Origin: a virus
Length of the DNA: 21,823 nucleotides
Virus record (IMG/VR): IMGVR_UViG_3300021963_005402
Coordinates: 1-21,823 of that record
Reading direction: 5' to 3' (one strand)
Each line of letters starts with the position of its first letter. Position 1 is the first letter of the stretch. Of the stretch, positions 8,006 through 15,049 are shown piece by piece. A program made the position numbers and the translations under genes. Below the pieces are notes generated by a model. It saw only the letters and a list, made by a program, of their open reading frames with translations, was not told where the DNA came from and did no database searches.

Positions 8006-8033
8006 TTGGTTTACAGAAAAAGTGTGGTATAGT
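8006..8033 (+). promoter_or_regulatory. Possible promoter for the replicative helicase
   Basis: TTGGTT (8006-8011), a 16-nt spacer and TATAGT (8028-8033) sit in the 57-bp gap before the helicase gene and would give a leader of about 17 nt. An overlapping reading, TTTACA (8010-8015), 17 nt, TGATTT, is weaker at the -10. The gap is AT-rich, so chance matches are likely. Confidence 0.35.
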
Positions 8034-8056
8034 GATTTTAAGTAAATTATAAATTT

Positions 8057-9439
8057 ATGTCAGAAAAACATATTGTAGATAACCTAAAAAAATTCGGGTC
8101 TGAATTCCAAATCAAATGCATTAGTGCATTGGTTTCAGACAAAACATTTATTGAAAGAATTAGTGACATTCTTGAACCAGAAAGTTTCGAGACTGATGCA
8201 CATCAATTTATCGTTAAAGAAACGATAAATTACTTCTTATCTTATAAAGAATTACCAACATTGGCAGTCTTTAAAGTTAAAGTGGATGGTATTCAAAATG
8301 AAATTCTAAAACAGTCGGTTATAGACCAGTTGAGATTGGTATATCAAAAAATCACAGATACTGATTTAAAGTATATCAAAGAACAATTCTTGGAATTCTG
8401 TAAGAATCAGAAGATTAAGAATGCTATTATGGAAAGTGTTGACCATTTAAAGAGTGGACAATACGATAAAATCAAACATGTAGTTGATATTGCGATGAAA
8501 GCTGGTATGGAACGTAATATCGGTCATGAATACATGGTTGACGTTGAAAAGCGTATGAGTCAAATGGCTCGTAAAACTGTTAAGACAAACTGGACAGAAG
8601 TTGATAGTATTATGGACGGTGGACTTGCTGGCGGTGAACTTGGCATTATTACTGCTTGTGCAGGTAGTGGTAAGAGTTGGGTTCTTGCTAAGATGGGTGC
8701 AGAAGCAATGAGACAAGGTAAAAATGTACTACATTATACTTTGGAATTGAATGAAAACTATGTTGGTCTACGTTATGACGCATGTTTTACTGGAATTGAT
8801 TTCCAGAATATTCGTAACAACATTGATATTGTTAAGAAGAAGATTGCTGAAGTACCTGGTAAGTTAATTATTAAGTATTTCCCAATTAAAACTGTATCTG
8901 CTCATAGTTTGAAACTTCATGCTGAACGTATTCAAACACTAGGCACTAAAGTAGATATGATTATCGTTGACTATGCTGATATTCTACGTCCAGCACAGAG
9001 TGAACGTAATAGTAATAGTTATAGTGAAGCTGGTGGTATTTATGAAGAACTTCGTGGTGTAGCTGGCGAATTACAAGTACCTATTTGGAGTGCTTCACAG
9101 AGTAACAGAGCAGCTATGGATGAAGATATTATTCAGGCAAACAATATTTCTGATAGTTATAGAAAGATTATGACAGCTGACTTTGTAATGTCACTAAGTC
9201 GTAAGATGTCTGATAAACAAGCTAATACTGCACGGTTCCATGTTATTAAGAATCGATTTGGTCCAGATGGTATTACATTCCCAGCTAGAATGAATGCTGG
9301 TTGTGGTGATATTAGAATCTTTGCTGAAAACAGTCGTGAAGGTATTGGAATCTTGAATGAAATGAGTCAAGAAGAAAATATTGTAAAGAAAATGATGAGC
9401 AACAAGTGGAATGCTCATAATTCGGAGGACGGTGAATAA
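8057..9439 (+). CDS. 41: Replicative DNA helicase, DnaB family (T4 gp41-like)
   Basis: A hexameric 5'-3' helicase that unwinds the replication fork. An N-terminal helical domain (about 1-160, including KELPTLAVFK typical of gp41-type enzymes) precedes a RecA-like motor: GELGIITACAGSGKS Walker A (193-207), HYTLELNENYVGLRYD (motif 1a, about 226-241), VDMIIVDYADILRP Walker B, and a WSASQSNR sensor segment followed by ADFVMSLSRK and IKNRFGPDG. The length of 460 aa fits gp41 (475). The surrounding SSB, UvsX and FEN genes support the role. No separate primase (gp61-like) or helicase loader (gp59-like) gene is visible in this window. No Shine-Dalgarno precedes the ATG. Confidence 0.92.
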   Translation: MSEKHIVDNLKKFGSEFQIKCISALVSDKTFIERISDILEPESFETDAHQFIVKETINYFLSYKELPTLAVFKVKVDGIQNEILKQSVIDQLRLVYQKITDTDLKYIKEQFLEFCKNQKIKNAIMESVDHLKSGQYDKIKHVVDIAMKAGMERNIGHEYMVDVEKRMSQMARKTVKTNWTEVDSIMDGGLAGGELGIITACAGSGKSWVLAKMGAEAMRQGKNVLHYTLELNENYVGLRYDACFTGIDFQNIRNNIDIVKKKIAEVPGKLIIKYFPIKTVSAHSLKLHAERIQTLGTKVDMIIVDYADILRPAQSERNSNSYSEAGGIYEELRGVAGELQVPIWSASQSNRAAMDEDIIQANNISDSYRKIMTADFVMSLSRKMSDKQANTARFHVIKNRFGPDGITFPARMNAGCGDIRIFAENSREGIGILNEMSQEENIVKKMMSNKWNAHNSEDGE

Positions 9440-9455
9440 ACCTATATATTAAATT

Positions 9456-9518
9456 GAGGAGAAAAAGTTTCTATAAAACAAGATTTTTTTAAAATTTTAT
9501 TTAGGACTTTTTCTCCTT
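9456..9518 (+). promoter_or_regulatory. Long-range inverted repeat between helicase and nrdA
   Basis: A perfect 12-bp inverted repeat (aggagaaaaagt, 9457-9468, against actttttctcct, 9506-9517), extendable by a G-T pair, encloses a 37-nt very AT-rich loop in which ataaaa (9473-9478) can pair with ttttat (9495-9500). It fills most of the 104-bp gap. No T-tract follows closely as in a classical terminator. It could terminate helicase transcription, protect the nrdA mRNA end, or be an operator. Confidence 0.5.
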
Positions 9519-9543
9519 ATTTGGATAATTATTTTTTACCCAT

Positions 9544-11832
9544 ATGAACAAAGAAATTTTTATAAAGAAGCGTAACGGAAATTTGGAGAAATTTAGTGCA
9601 GATAAAATCAATAAGGTTTTACAATGGGCAACTGAAGACATTAAAAATGTAAGTTTTGAAGAAGTCGCAATGAATGCACATCTATCATTTTTTGATAAGA
9701 TGTCCTCTGGTGATATTCATACTATGTTGATTGAAGCTGCGTCAAATTTGATAAGTGAACAAAAACCAAATTATCAATATGTAGCGTCAAGACTACTTAA
9801 TTATAGATTGAGAAAGAATGTTTGGGGTGGTAAAAATCCACCAAAACTGTTTGATCTTGTTAGAGCTAATGTTGACGCATTGGTTTATGACGAAGATATT
9901 CTAAATTGGTATACCAAACAAGAATTTGATAAATTGGATGAATATCTAAAACATGACCGTGATTTTAATTTCACATATGCTGGTATTAAACAGTTATGTG
10001 ATAAGTACTTAGTACAAAATAGATCTACCAAGACAATATATGAAACTCCACAGTTTGCATATATGTTAATTGCAATGACTTTCTTTAAAGACTATAAAGA
10101 AAACCGTATTGAATATGTAAAGAAAGCATATAACTATTTTAGTAAACATAAGATTAATCTACCCACCCCAATTATGGCAGGTGTAAGAACTCCTATGAAG
10201 AGTTATGCTAGTTGTTCACTCTTTACAGTAGACGATGACTTACGTAGTATTTTCAGTAACAACAGTGCAGTTGGATTTGCTACAGCTAGTCGTTATGGTA
10301 TCGGATTGAATCTATCAAGACTCCGTGCCACTAATGCTCCTATTAGAAATGGCGAAGTAATGCATACAGGCCCTATACCATTTGCTAAAGCATTTGAGTC
10401 TACTGTAAAGAGTTGTCATCAAAATGGAATCAGAGGTGGAAGTGCAACTGTAAACTTTGCTTGGTTTCATTATGATATTCTTGACATTCTTGTATTGAAG
10501 AATAATCAAGGTACTGATGATAACCGTGTTCGTAAACTAGATTACTGTATTGGTTTAGATAAACTAATCTTTGAACGATTCATTAAGAATCAAGATGTAA
10601 CATTATTCAGTTATCATGAATGTCCGTCACTTTGGAATACATTTGGTCTTGAAGGATTTAAAGAAAAGTATGAAAAGGCTGAAGCTAACAAGAACATTAA
10701 ATTCAAGAAGAAAGTACCAGCTAGAGAATTAATGGGATTACTTGCTAAAGAAAGACTTGAAACTGGCCGTATCTATACAATGTTCGTAGATCATGCTAAT
10801 GAACATGGTAGTTGGTTGGATCAAGTAGATACAAGTAATCTATGTCTTGAAGTCAATCATCCATTGATTCCTATTACCGATGTAAATGATAAGAACGGTG
10901 AAATTGGTGTTTGTATCTTGGCTGCTTTGAATTGGTTGGAAATCAAAGACGATGAAGAAATGGAAAGTGTATGTGATGTTATTGTTAGAATGTTGGATGC
11001 ACTAATTGAACATCAAAACTATTTCGTACCAGCCGCAGAAAACTTTGCTAAGAAACGTCGTAGTCTTGGTGTAGGTGTAAGTAATTTGGCTGCTTTATTG
11101 GCTAAAGAAGGTTTGAAATATTGGGATATTAAAGCTCCAAACTTTGTTGCTAAGTGGATGGAAAAGACAAGTTATTATTTAATTAAGGCTAGTGTACAGA
11201 TGGCTAAAGAAGTTGGTAAGTGTGAAAAGTTTGACCGCACCAAATTTAGTCAAGGAGTTCTTCCAGTTGATACTTATAAGAGAGACGTTGATGAATTTAT
11301 CACTGAACCTTTACATATGGATTGGGAAACACTTCGTGAAGAAATCAAGAAATATGGTATGAGACACAGTACACTTACTGCTTGTATGCCTGTAGAATCT
11401 AGTTCAGTAATTCAAAGTTCTACTAACGGTATTGAACCACCTCGTAGTGCTATTAGTTTCAAGGGAAGCAAGAGCAACATTTTGCCTGTAGTTGTTCCTA
11501 ATATTGACAAGTACAAGGATGATTATACTTTTGCTTTTGATATGCCAAGTAATGAAGGTTACTTGAAGGTAGCTGCGGCTATTCAAAAATTTACGGATAT
11601 GAGTATTAGTACAAATACTTACTATATTCCATCTCGTTATGATAAAAATAAAGTTCCTGTTCAAGAAGTAATTAAGGACATGTTATTGGCTTACAAATAT
11701 GGTCTAAAGAACTTGTATTATGCTAATACTGATGACGGTGATAAACAAACCGTTATGGACGAAAAGAAAGAGGAAATAAAACAACCAGTAGTACAAGAAT
11801 CCGGTTGTGAAAGCGGAGCTTGTGCTCTATAA
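9544..11832 (+). CDS. nrdA: Ribonucleoside-diphosphate reductase class Ia, large (alpha) subunit
   Basis: Reduces ribonucleoside diphosphates to deoxyribonucleotides, supplying dNTPs for phage replication. An N-terminal ATP-cone (KKRNGNLEKFSADKINKVL, about 8-26) provides allosteric control. Catalytic residues are all visible: Cys224 (YASCSLF), the Asn432-Cys434-Glu436 triad in SNLCLEVNHP, Cys457 (GVCILAALNW), the Tyr725-Tyr726 radical-transfer pair (NLYYANTDD) and the C-terminal redox pair Cys755 and Cys760 in GCESGACAL, nearly identical to the E. coli NrdA tail. The length of 762 aa is almost the same as E. coli (761). It lies 12 bases before nrdB. An intact redox tail means the host or another phage gene must supply a thioredoxin or glutaredoxin; none is seen here. 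Arg and Ser codon use is mixed. Confidence 0.96.
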   Translation: MNKEIFIKKRNGNLEKFSADKINKVLQWATEDIKNVSFEEVAMNAHLSFFDKMSSGDIHTMLIEAASNLISEQKPNYQYVASRLLNYRLRKNVWGGKNPPKLFDLVRANVDALVYDEDILNWYTKQEFDKLDEYLKHDRDFNFTYAGIKQLCDKYLVQNRSTKTIYETPQFAYMLIAMTFFKDYKENRIEYVKKAYNYFSKHKINLPTPIMAGVRTPMKSYASCSLFTVDDDLRSIFSNNSAVGFATASRYGIGLNLSRLRATNAPIRNGEVMHTGPIPFAKAFESTVKSCHQNGIRGGSATVNFAWFHYDILDILVLKNNQGTDDNRVRKLDYCIGLDKLIFERFIKNQDVTLFSYHECPSLWNTFGLEGFKEKYEKAEANKNIKFKKKVPARELMGLLAKERLETGRIYTMFVDHANEHGSWLDQVDTSNLCLEVNHPLIPITDVNDKNGEIGVCILAALNWLEIKDDEEMESVCDVIVRMLDALIEHQNYFVPAAENFAKKRRSLGVGVSNLAALLAKEGLKYWDIKAPNFVAKWMEKTSYYLIKASVQMAKEVGKCEKFDRTKFSQGVLPVDTYKRDVDEFITEPLHMDWETLREEIKKYGMRHSTLTACMPVESSSVIQSSTNGIEPPRSAISFKGSKSNILPVVVPNIDKYKDDYTFAFDMPSNEGYLKVAAAIQKFTDMSISTNTYYIPSRYDKNKVPVQEVIKDMLLAYKYGLKNLYYANTDDGDKQTVMDEKKEEIKQPVVQESGCESGACAL

Positions 11833-11833
11833 T

Positions 11834-11839
11834 AGGAGG
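11834..11839 (+). promoter_or_regulatory. Shine-Dalgarno of nrdB
   Basis: AGGAGG lies 5 bases before the nrdB ATG. It is the only strong, well-placed anti-16S complement in the window; nearly all other genes have only A and T in this position. It lets nrdB start efficiently inside the nrdA-nrdB message. Confidence 0.8.
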
Positions 11840-11844
11840 AACAA

Positions 11845-12903
11845 ATGAAGAGCGTATTAAATAAGAAGAATATAGACCAATTAAGAAATCCAATGTTTTT
11901 AGGAGAAGATTTATCTCTTCAACGATATGATTTGATAAAGTATCCTAAATTTTATGATTTGTATGACCAACAATTGAACTTTTTCTGGAGACCCCAAGAA
12001 GTTTCTCTTGTAAAGGATATATCTGATTATAAGAATCTTTCACCAGAAGAACGATTTGTTTTTGATAGTAATCTCAAGTTTCAAACTATGACTGATAGTA
12101 TGTTGAGTCGTAGTATTCATGAATTAATGAAACACGTTACTAATAGTGAATTAGAAATTTGTATGAATACTTGGAGTTTCTTTGAAACTATTCATAGTAA
12201 TAGTTATACGTACATTCTTAATAACGTTTATCCAGATGCTACCAAGTTCTTTGATAGTATCTTAAATGATGAAGAAATTGTTAAGAGAGCTACTGCTATT
12301 AGTAAGAAATATGATGAACTATTAACACCATCAGATGATGTTAAACAACAATTGTTTGATGCTGTATTAGCTACTCAGATTACAGAAGGGTTAATCTTCT
12401 ATGTATCATTTGCTTGTAGTTTCTATTTTGGATATCGTGGAAAGATGGAAGGTAACAGTAAGATAATTAAGTTTATCAGTAGAGATGAAAATCTTCACGT
12501 AGCTATTACTCAGAACATTATGAAGAATTGGATTAATAATCCAGACGAAGGATTCCAAGATACAGTAGCTAAAAATGAAGATAAGATATATGCTGCTTAT
12601 GAAATGGCAGTTAATGCAGAAAAGGACTGGGCTGATTATCTATTTAGTAAGGGTAATTTGATTGGTTTAACTTCTGAAAGTCTTAAACATTATGTTGAAT
12701 GGTTAGCTAACAATAGATTAAGTAGTCTTGGATATAAGAAATTATATCCTAATGCTAAGGTTAATCCACTTGCAGGATGGTTAGATAGTTACTATGATAG
12801 TAAGAAACTACAAGTAGCTCCTCAAGAAACTGAGTTGAGTAGTTATGTAAAAGGTGTAGATAATACTATTAGTGACAATGCATTTGATGATTTTAAATTG
12901 TAA
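11845..12903 (+). CDS. nrdB: Ribonucleoside-diphosphate reductase class Ia, small (beta) subunit
   Basis: Houses the di-iron centre and tyrosyl radical that drive NrdA. All ligands of the E. coli enzyme have counterparts: Asp84 (TMTDSMLSR), Glu114 and His117 with the radical Tyr121 (FFETIHSNSYTY), Glu181 (ITEGLIFYVSFACSF), and Glu215 and His218 (RDENLHVA). The Tyr is present, so this is the classical Ia type rather than a Tyr-less variant. The C-terminal NAFDDFKL-like end (AFDDFKL) corresponds to the peptide that docks on NrdA. The length is 352 aa, slightly shorter than E. coli (376). It follows nrdA by 12 bases with a true AGGAGG ribosome binding site. The PQ-loop gene starts 6 bases after its stop. 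Confidence 0.96.
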   Translation: MKSVLNKKNIDQLRNPMFLGEDLSLQRYDLIKYPKFYDLYDQQLNFFWRPQEVSLVKDISDYKNLSPEERFVFDSNLKFQTMTDSMLSRSIHELMKHVTNSELEICMNTWSFFETIHSNSYTYILNNVYPDATKFFDSILNDEEIVKRATAISKKYDELLTPSDDVKQQLFDAVLATQITEGLIFYVSFACSFYFGYRGKMEGNSKIIKFISRDENLHVAITQNIMKNWINNPDEGFQDTVAKNEDKIYAAYEMAVNAEKDWADYLFSKGNLIGLTSESLKHYVEWLANNRLSSLGYKKLYPNAKVNPLAGWLDSYYDSKKLQVAPQETELSSYVKGVDNTISDNAFDDFKL

Positions 12904-12909
12904 TATCAA

Positions 12910-13182
12910 ATGACACTAAAATTAGTATTGGGTATCGCATTCACGGTCCTATTTCTTTTAGGACCGTGTTTTCAATTAGGGAAGTTAATATCTGCAAAAG
13001 ATAGTAGAGGTGTAAGTGCGCCTGCATATTGGTTAAATAATATGGGTCAGATATGTGTTTTATGTTATGCATACTTGACACATTCTGGATTGTGGGTGTA
13101 TATTAACAGCATTGGTTCCATACTTTTGAACTGTTTTATATTATTTTTTATATGGTTATATGATAGACGAAAAATATTGTGA
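12910..13182 (+). CDS. Small three-helix membrane protein, PQ-loop (SemiSWEET / LAB_N)-like
   Basis: A 90-residue protein with three predicted membrane helices (about 4-24, 41-58 and 62-84) and a basic end (YDRRKIL). The segment GPCFQLGKLISAKDSRGVS, followed by a Trp-Leu-Asn-Asn-Met-Gly in helix two, resembles the triple-helix-bundle unit of PQ-loop proteins, such as bacterial SemiSWEET sugar transporters or the small N-terminal domain of lipid A disaccharide synthase-like proteins. The Pro19-x-x-Gln22 spacing is looser than the classical Pro-Gln pair, so the exact subfamily is open. It should act in the host inner membrane. It starts 6 bases after nrdB and its end overlaps the Mom-like gene by 23 bases, so the two are probably made together, though no functional link is known to me. 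Confidence 0.68.
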   Translation: MTLKLVLGIAFTVLFLLGPCFQLGKLISAKDSRGVSAPAYWLNNMGQICVLCYAYLTHSGLWVYINSIGSILLNCFILFFIWLYDRRKIL

Positions 13183-13708
13183 TACATCATTGGTTTATTT
13201 AAAACCATTAAATAAGAATATTGCAAAGAATCTGATTATTAAGAATCATTATACTCATAAATGGACTCTTTGCACTATTGCTTATGGCGTTTATTATAAA
13301 CAGTATATAGAAAGTACATTCTTTGGTGGATTTAATTCAAAATTAATTGGTGTATTAGTATATGGAAATGCTGTGGGGAGGAATGCTAGTACAAGTATAT
13401 CAGAATTACTTAATAATAATAATGTGTTAGAATTAACACGGTTATGGATTGAAGATGGATATGGTAAGAATATTGAAAGTTATTGTATTGCAGAATCATT
13501 TAGACAGTTAAACATAGATTTACCCCAGATTAAATGCGTATTGAGTTATGCGGATAGTGAAGTGGGACATACTGGAAAGATATATCAAGCTACTGGGTTT
13601 GTTTATCAAGGAGACAATTATATAGATGTAGCTTTGATGCCTAATTATAGTGTAAGTTTAAGTGGACCGCCAGATTATGATTGGATACATAGTAGAACTG
13701 TATATTAA
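13160..13708 (+). CDS. mom: Mom-like DNA adenine modification enzyme (GNAT-like acyltransferase fold)
   Basis: Resembles the Mom family, whose Mu phage member converts adenine in DNA to a bulky N6-modified form that blocks restriction enzymes. Visible family features: NHYTHKWT (29-36), GVYY (43-46), LIGVLVYGNAVGR (62-74), LELTRLW (90-96), a GYGKNIES segment (100-107), VLSYAD (127-132) and GKIYQATGFVYQG (139-151), ending in WIHSRT. The pattern is that of an acetyltransferase-like fold with the substrate His-Tyr near the start. The length of 182 aa is usual for phage members (Mu Mom is about 230). The start at 13160 lies inside the end of the preceding membrane protein gene and is the only Met before the conserved core. 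Phage genomes carrying such a gene probably contain modified adenines; whether this genome does cannot be read from bases alone. Confidence 0.75.
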   Translation: MIDEKYCDTSLVYLKPLNKNIAKNLIIKNHYTHKWTLCTIAYGVYYKQYIESTFFGGFNSKLIGVLVYGNAVGRNASTSISELLNNNNVLELTRLWIEDGYGKNIESYCIAESFRQLNIDLPQIKCVLSYADSEVGHTGKIYQATGFVYQGDNYIDVALMPNYSVSLSGPPDYDWIHSRTVY

Positions 13709-13726
13709 AAGAGGAAGACGCATAAT

Positions 13727-13942
13727 GTGGATAAGTTAAAATTGAAGATAGGTAGAACTTTTTGGCGGAAGAAAGAAAGCGGGAAACATAGATATATTAA
13801 ATTTATATCAAATAAAATAGAAAATAAGAAGTTGGTTAAGTCTCTTAAGCACCCATCCCGTCCCTACCCTATTATTGGTGGTTATAAAGAAGACATTCAG
13901 GAGATAAAAGTTGAAAATACCAATGAACAATCTTTTTTTTGA
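13727..13942 (+). CDS. Small basic protein of unknown function (GTG start), 71 aa
   Basis: I do not recognise this protein. It is strongly basic in its first half (Lys/Arg-rich, with TFWRKKESGKHRY) and has no Cys. Translation must begin at the GTG at 13727: a stop codon at 13706-13708 closes the frame upstream, no in-frame ATG precedes, and the overlapping ATG at 13725 leads to a stop after four codons. A purine stretch, agaggaag (13710-13717), lies about 10 bases before the GTG and could be the ribosome binding site, unlike the AT-only leaders around it. It follows the Mom-like gene by 18 bases and could be cotranscribed. An accessory role to the Mom-like enzyme is only a position-based guess. 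Confidence 0.6.
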   Translation: MDKLKLKIGRTFWRKKESGKHRYIKFISNKIENKKLVKSLKHPSRPYPIIGGYKEDIQEIKVENTNEQSFF

Positions 13943-13944
13943 TG

Positions 13945-13955
13945 ATATTTATATA
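13945..13955 (+). promoter_or_regulatory. ATATTTATATA start-site motif
   Basis: Exact copy of the 11-base motif, 5 nt before the ATG at 13961, just after the stop codon of the 71-aa gene. This copy is not part of a hairpin, so the sequence rather than the fold seems to be what is shared. See the copies at 1050, 20059 and, on the minus strand, 18863-18873. Confidence 0.45.
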
Positions 13956-13960
13956 GAAAT

Positions 13961-14623
13961 ATGAATATTACAGAATTTAAGAAACTAATAAAAGAATGTA
14001 TTCTTGAAACCAAAATCAAAAGAAATCTTAAGAATTTGGTAAAAGAATCAATAGAAGAGATTAAAATTGAAAAGGGTGAATCTCTTCATTACAAAATGGA
14101 AGAATTGTCTGAGGAAGTTAAAAAAGTATATAAAGATGCTGAAGTTACTTTGGATGACGTTGGATATTATAATGTATGTTCTTGTAATCCTCATCATTTC
14201 AAAATATACCCTATGACTGATAACAACTTCACTGTAACTTATATGAAAGATAATACTGATAGAATTAAAAAATTTAATCTTACATTTGAAAATCTAAAAG
14301 ATTTCATTGTTAATATACTAAAATCAACAATTGGAAACTATGTCCAAAAAGCCTTCAATAAGACTTCTGTAGATAGTACAGATAAAGAAGGTAAGACAGA
14401 AGAAGGTCCAACACATAAATTGGGAGAAAAAGTAAAGGTTGAAGACCAAGTAAAAGCTAAAGAAGACCAACCAGACCAACCATTAAAAACTGTTGAAAAG
14501 ATAAATAAACAAGTTGATCATAGTGTAAAAGGTGAAAAGGCTTCTTATAAGTATCCAAAACAAACTGATAAGAAATTGACTGTCAAACAAAAGACATTCA
14601 AGGGTAAATCAAAAAATAAATAA
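13961..14623 (+). CDS. Phage protein of unknown function with Lys-rich tail, 220 aa
   Basis: The first 35 residues form an amphipathic helix (MNITEFKKLIKECILETK and on) of a kind that opens many T4-like structural proteins, but I cannot assign a family. A compact domain (about 40-135) includes NVCSCNPHHF (Cys73, Cys75, His78, His79), a possible but unproven metal site. The last 85 residues are a disordered Lys/Glu/Gln-rich tail with repeated EDQ and KVE units and a very basic end. No signal peptide or membrane helix is present. It starts 5 nt after an ATATTTATATA motif and ends 4 bases before the next start codon. A virion or DNA-associated role is possible because of the basic tail; this is inference. 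Confidence 0.72.
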   Translation: MNITEFKKLIKECILETKIKRNLKNLVKESIEEIKIEKGESLHYKMEELSEEVKKVYKDAEVTLDDVGYYNVCSCNPHHFKIYPMTDNNFTVTYMKDNTDRIKKFNLTFENLKDFIVNILKSTIGNYVQKAFNKTSVDSTDKEGKTEEGPTHKLGEKVKVEDQVKAKEDQPDQPLKTVEKINKQVDHSVKGEKASYKYPKQTDKKLTVKQKTFKGKSKNK

Positions 14624-14627
14624 ATAT

Positions 14628-14945
14628 ATGAAAAATAAAATCGCATTGGGTTTGGCTGCATTTGTAGCACTTACCAATGTAAAAGCCGGTGATAGAGAAT
14701 GGGCAACTGTAGGTAAAGTATTAACTGGAGTTGCTGCTCTACATGTTGTGGAAAGAATAGTATGTCCTCCACAACCACAAGTGGTATATGTATCACAACC
14801 AGTAGTAGTTCAATCTGCTCCAGTTGTACAATATGTTCCACCTCAACCACAAGTTGTGTATTATCCACAACCTGTTTATTATTATCAACCAGCACCAGTC
14901 ATAGTTGTTCATGGACATTATCACGGTCACTGGCATAGACATTAA
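14628..14945 (+). CDS. Secreted Pro/Gln/Val-repeat protein with His-rich end, 105 aa
   Basis: A typical signal peptide (basic KNK, hydrophobic core, predicted cut after VKA at about residue 20) starts the protein. The mature part begins GDREWATVGKVLTGVAALHV, a wording I associate with small envelope proteins of some environmental Gram-negative bacteria. A repeat region follows with two copies of PPQPQVVY (about 47-54 and 71-78) and many Val-Tyr-Pro-Gln units. It ends in HGHYHGHWHRH, a likely divalent-metal-binding tail. There is no lipobox Cys at the cut site. It should act in the periplasm or at the host surface, perhaps altering the envelope during infection; function unknown. It is directly followed by a strong terminator and closes the 13.9-14.9 kb group. 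Transfer from a host is plausible. Confidence 0.72.
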   Translation: MKNKIALGLAAFVALTNVKAGDREWATVGKVLTGVAALHVVERIVCPPQPQVVYVSQPVVVQSAPVVQYVPPQPQVVYYPQPVYYYQPAPVIVVHGHYHGHWHRH

Positions 14946-14965
14946 CGATAAAGTAAAGTTTAAAC

Positions 14966-14998
14966 AAAAAACTGCTAGGTCAAACTAGCAGTTTTTTT
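14966..14998 (+). terminator. Strong rho-independent terminator
   Basis: A 13-bp stem (actgctag core, 14971-14978, against ctagcagt, 14985-14992, extended by A5/T5) with a 6-nt loop and a run of seven T (14992-14998). It is symmetrical enough to work on both strands. It separates the secreted-protein gene from the MoxR-VWA operon. Confidence 0.92.
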
Positions 14999-15008
14999 AT
15001 TTTTTGTG

Positions 15009-15037
15009 TTGACGGTTAGAAAAACCCGTGATAGATT
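15009..15037 (+). promoter_or_regulatory. Promoter for the MoxR-VWA operon, near-leaderless
   Basis: TTGACG (15009-15014), 17 nt, TAGATT (15032-15037). Transcription would begin near 15044, only about 6 nt before the ATG at 15050. It is isolated by the terminator 11 bases upstream, which supports a real promoter here. Confidence 0.6.
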
Positions 15038-15049
15038 GTTCTTCGTAAT

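Noticed and set aside
14671-14895. A long open frame on the minus strand opposite the secreted protein gene
   Set aside because: It is made of Val, Leu and Gln runs caused by the CAA/CCA/GTA repeats of the + strand gene, and has no independent sign of being a gene.
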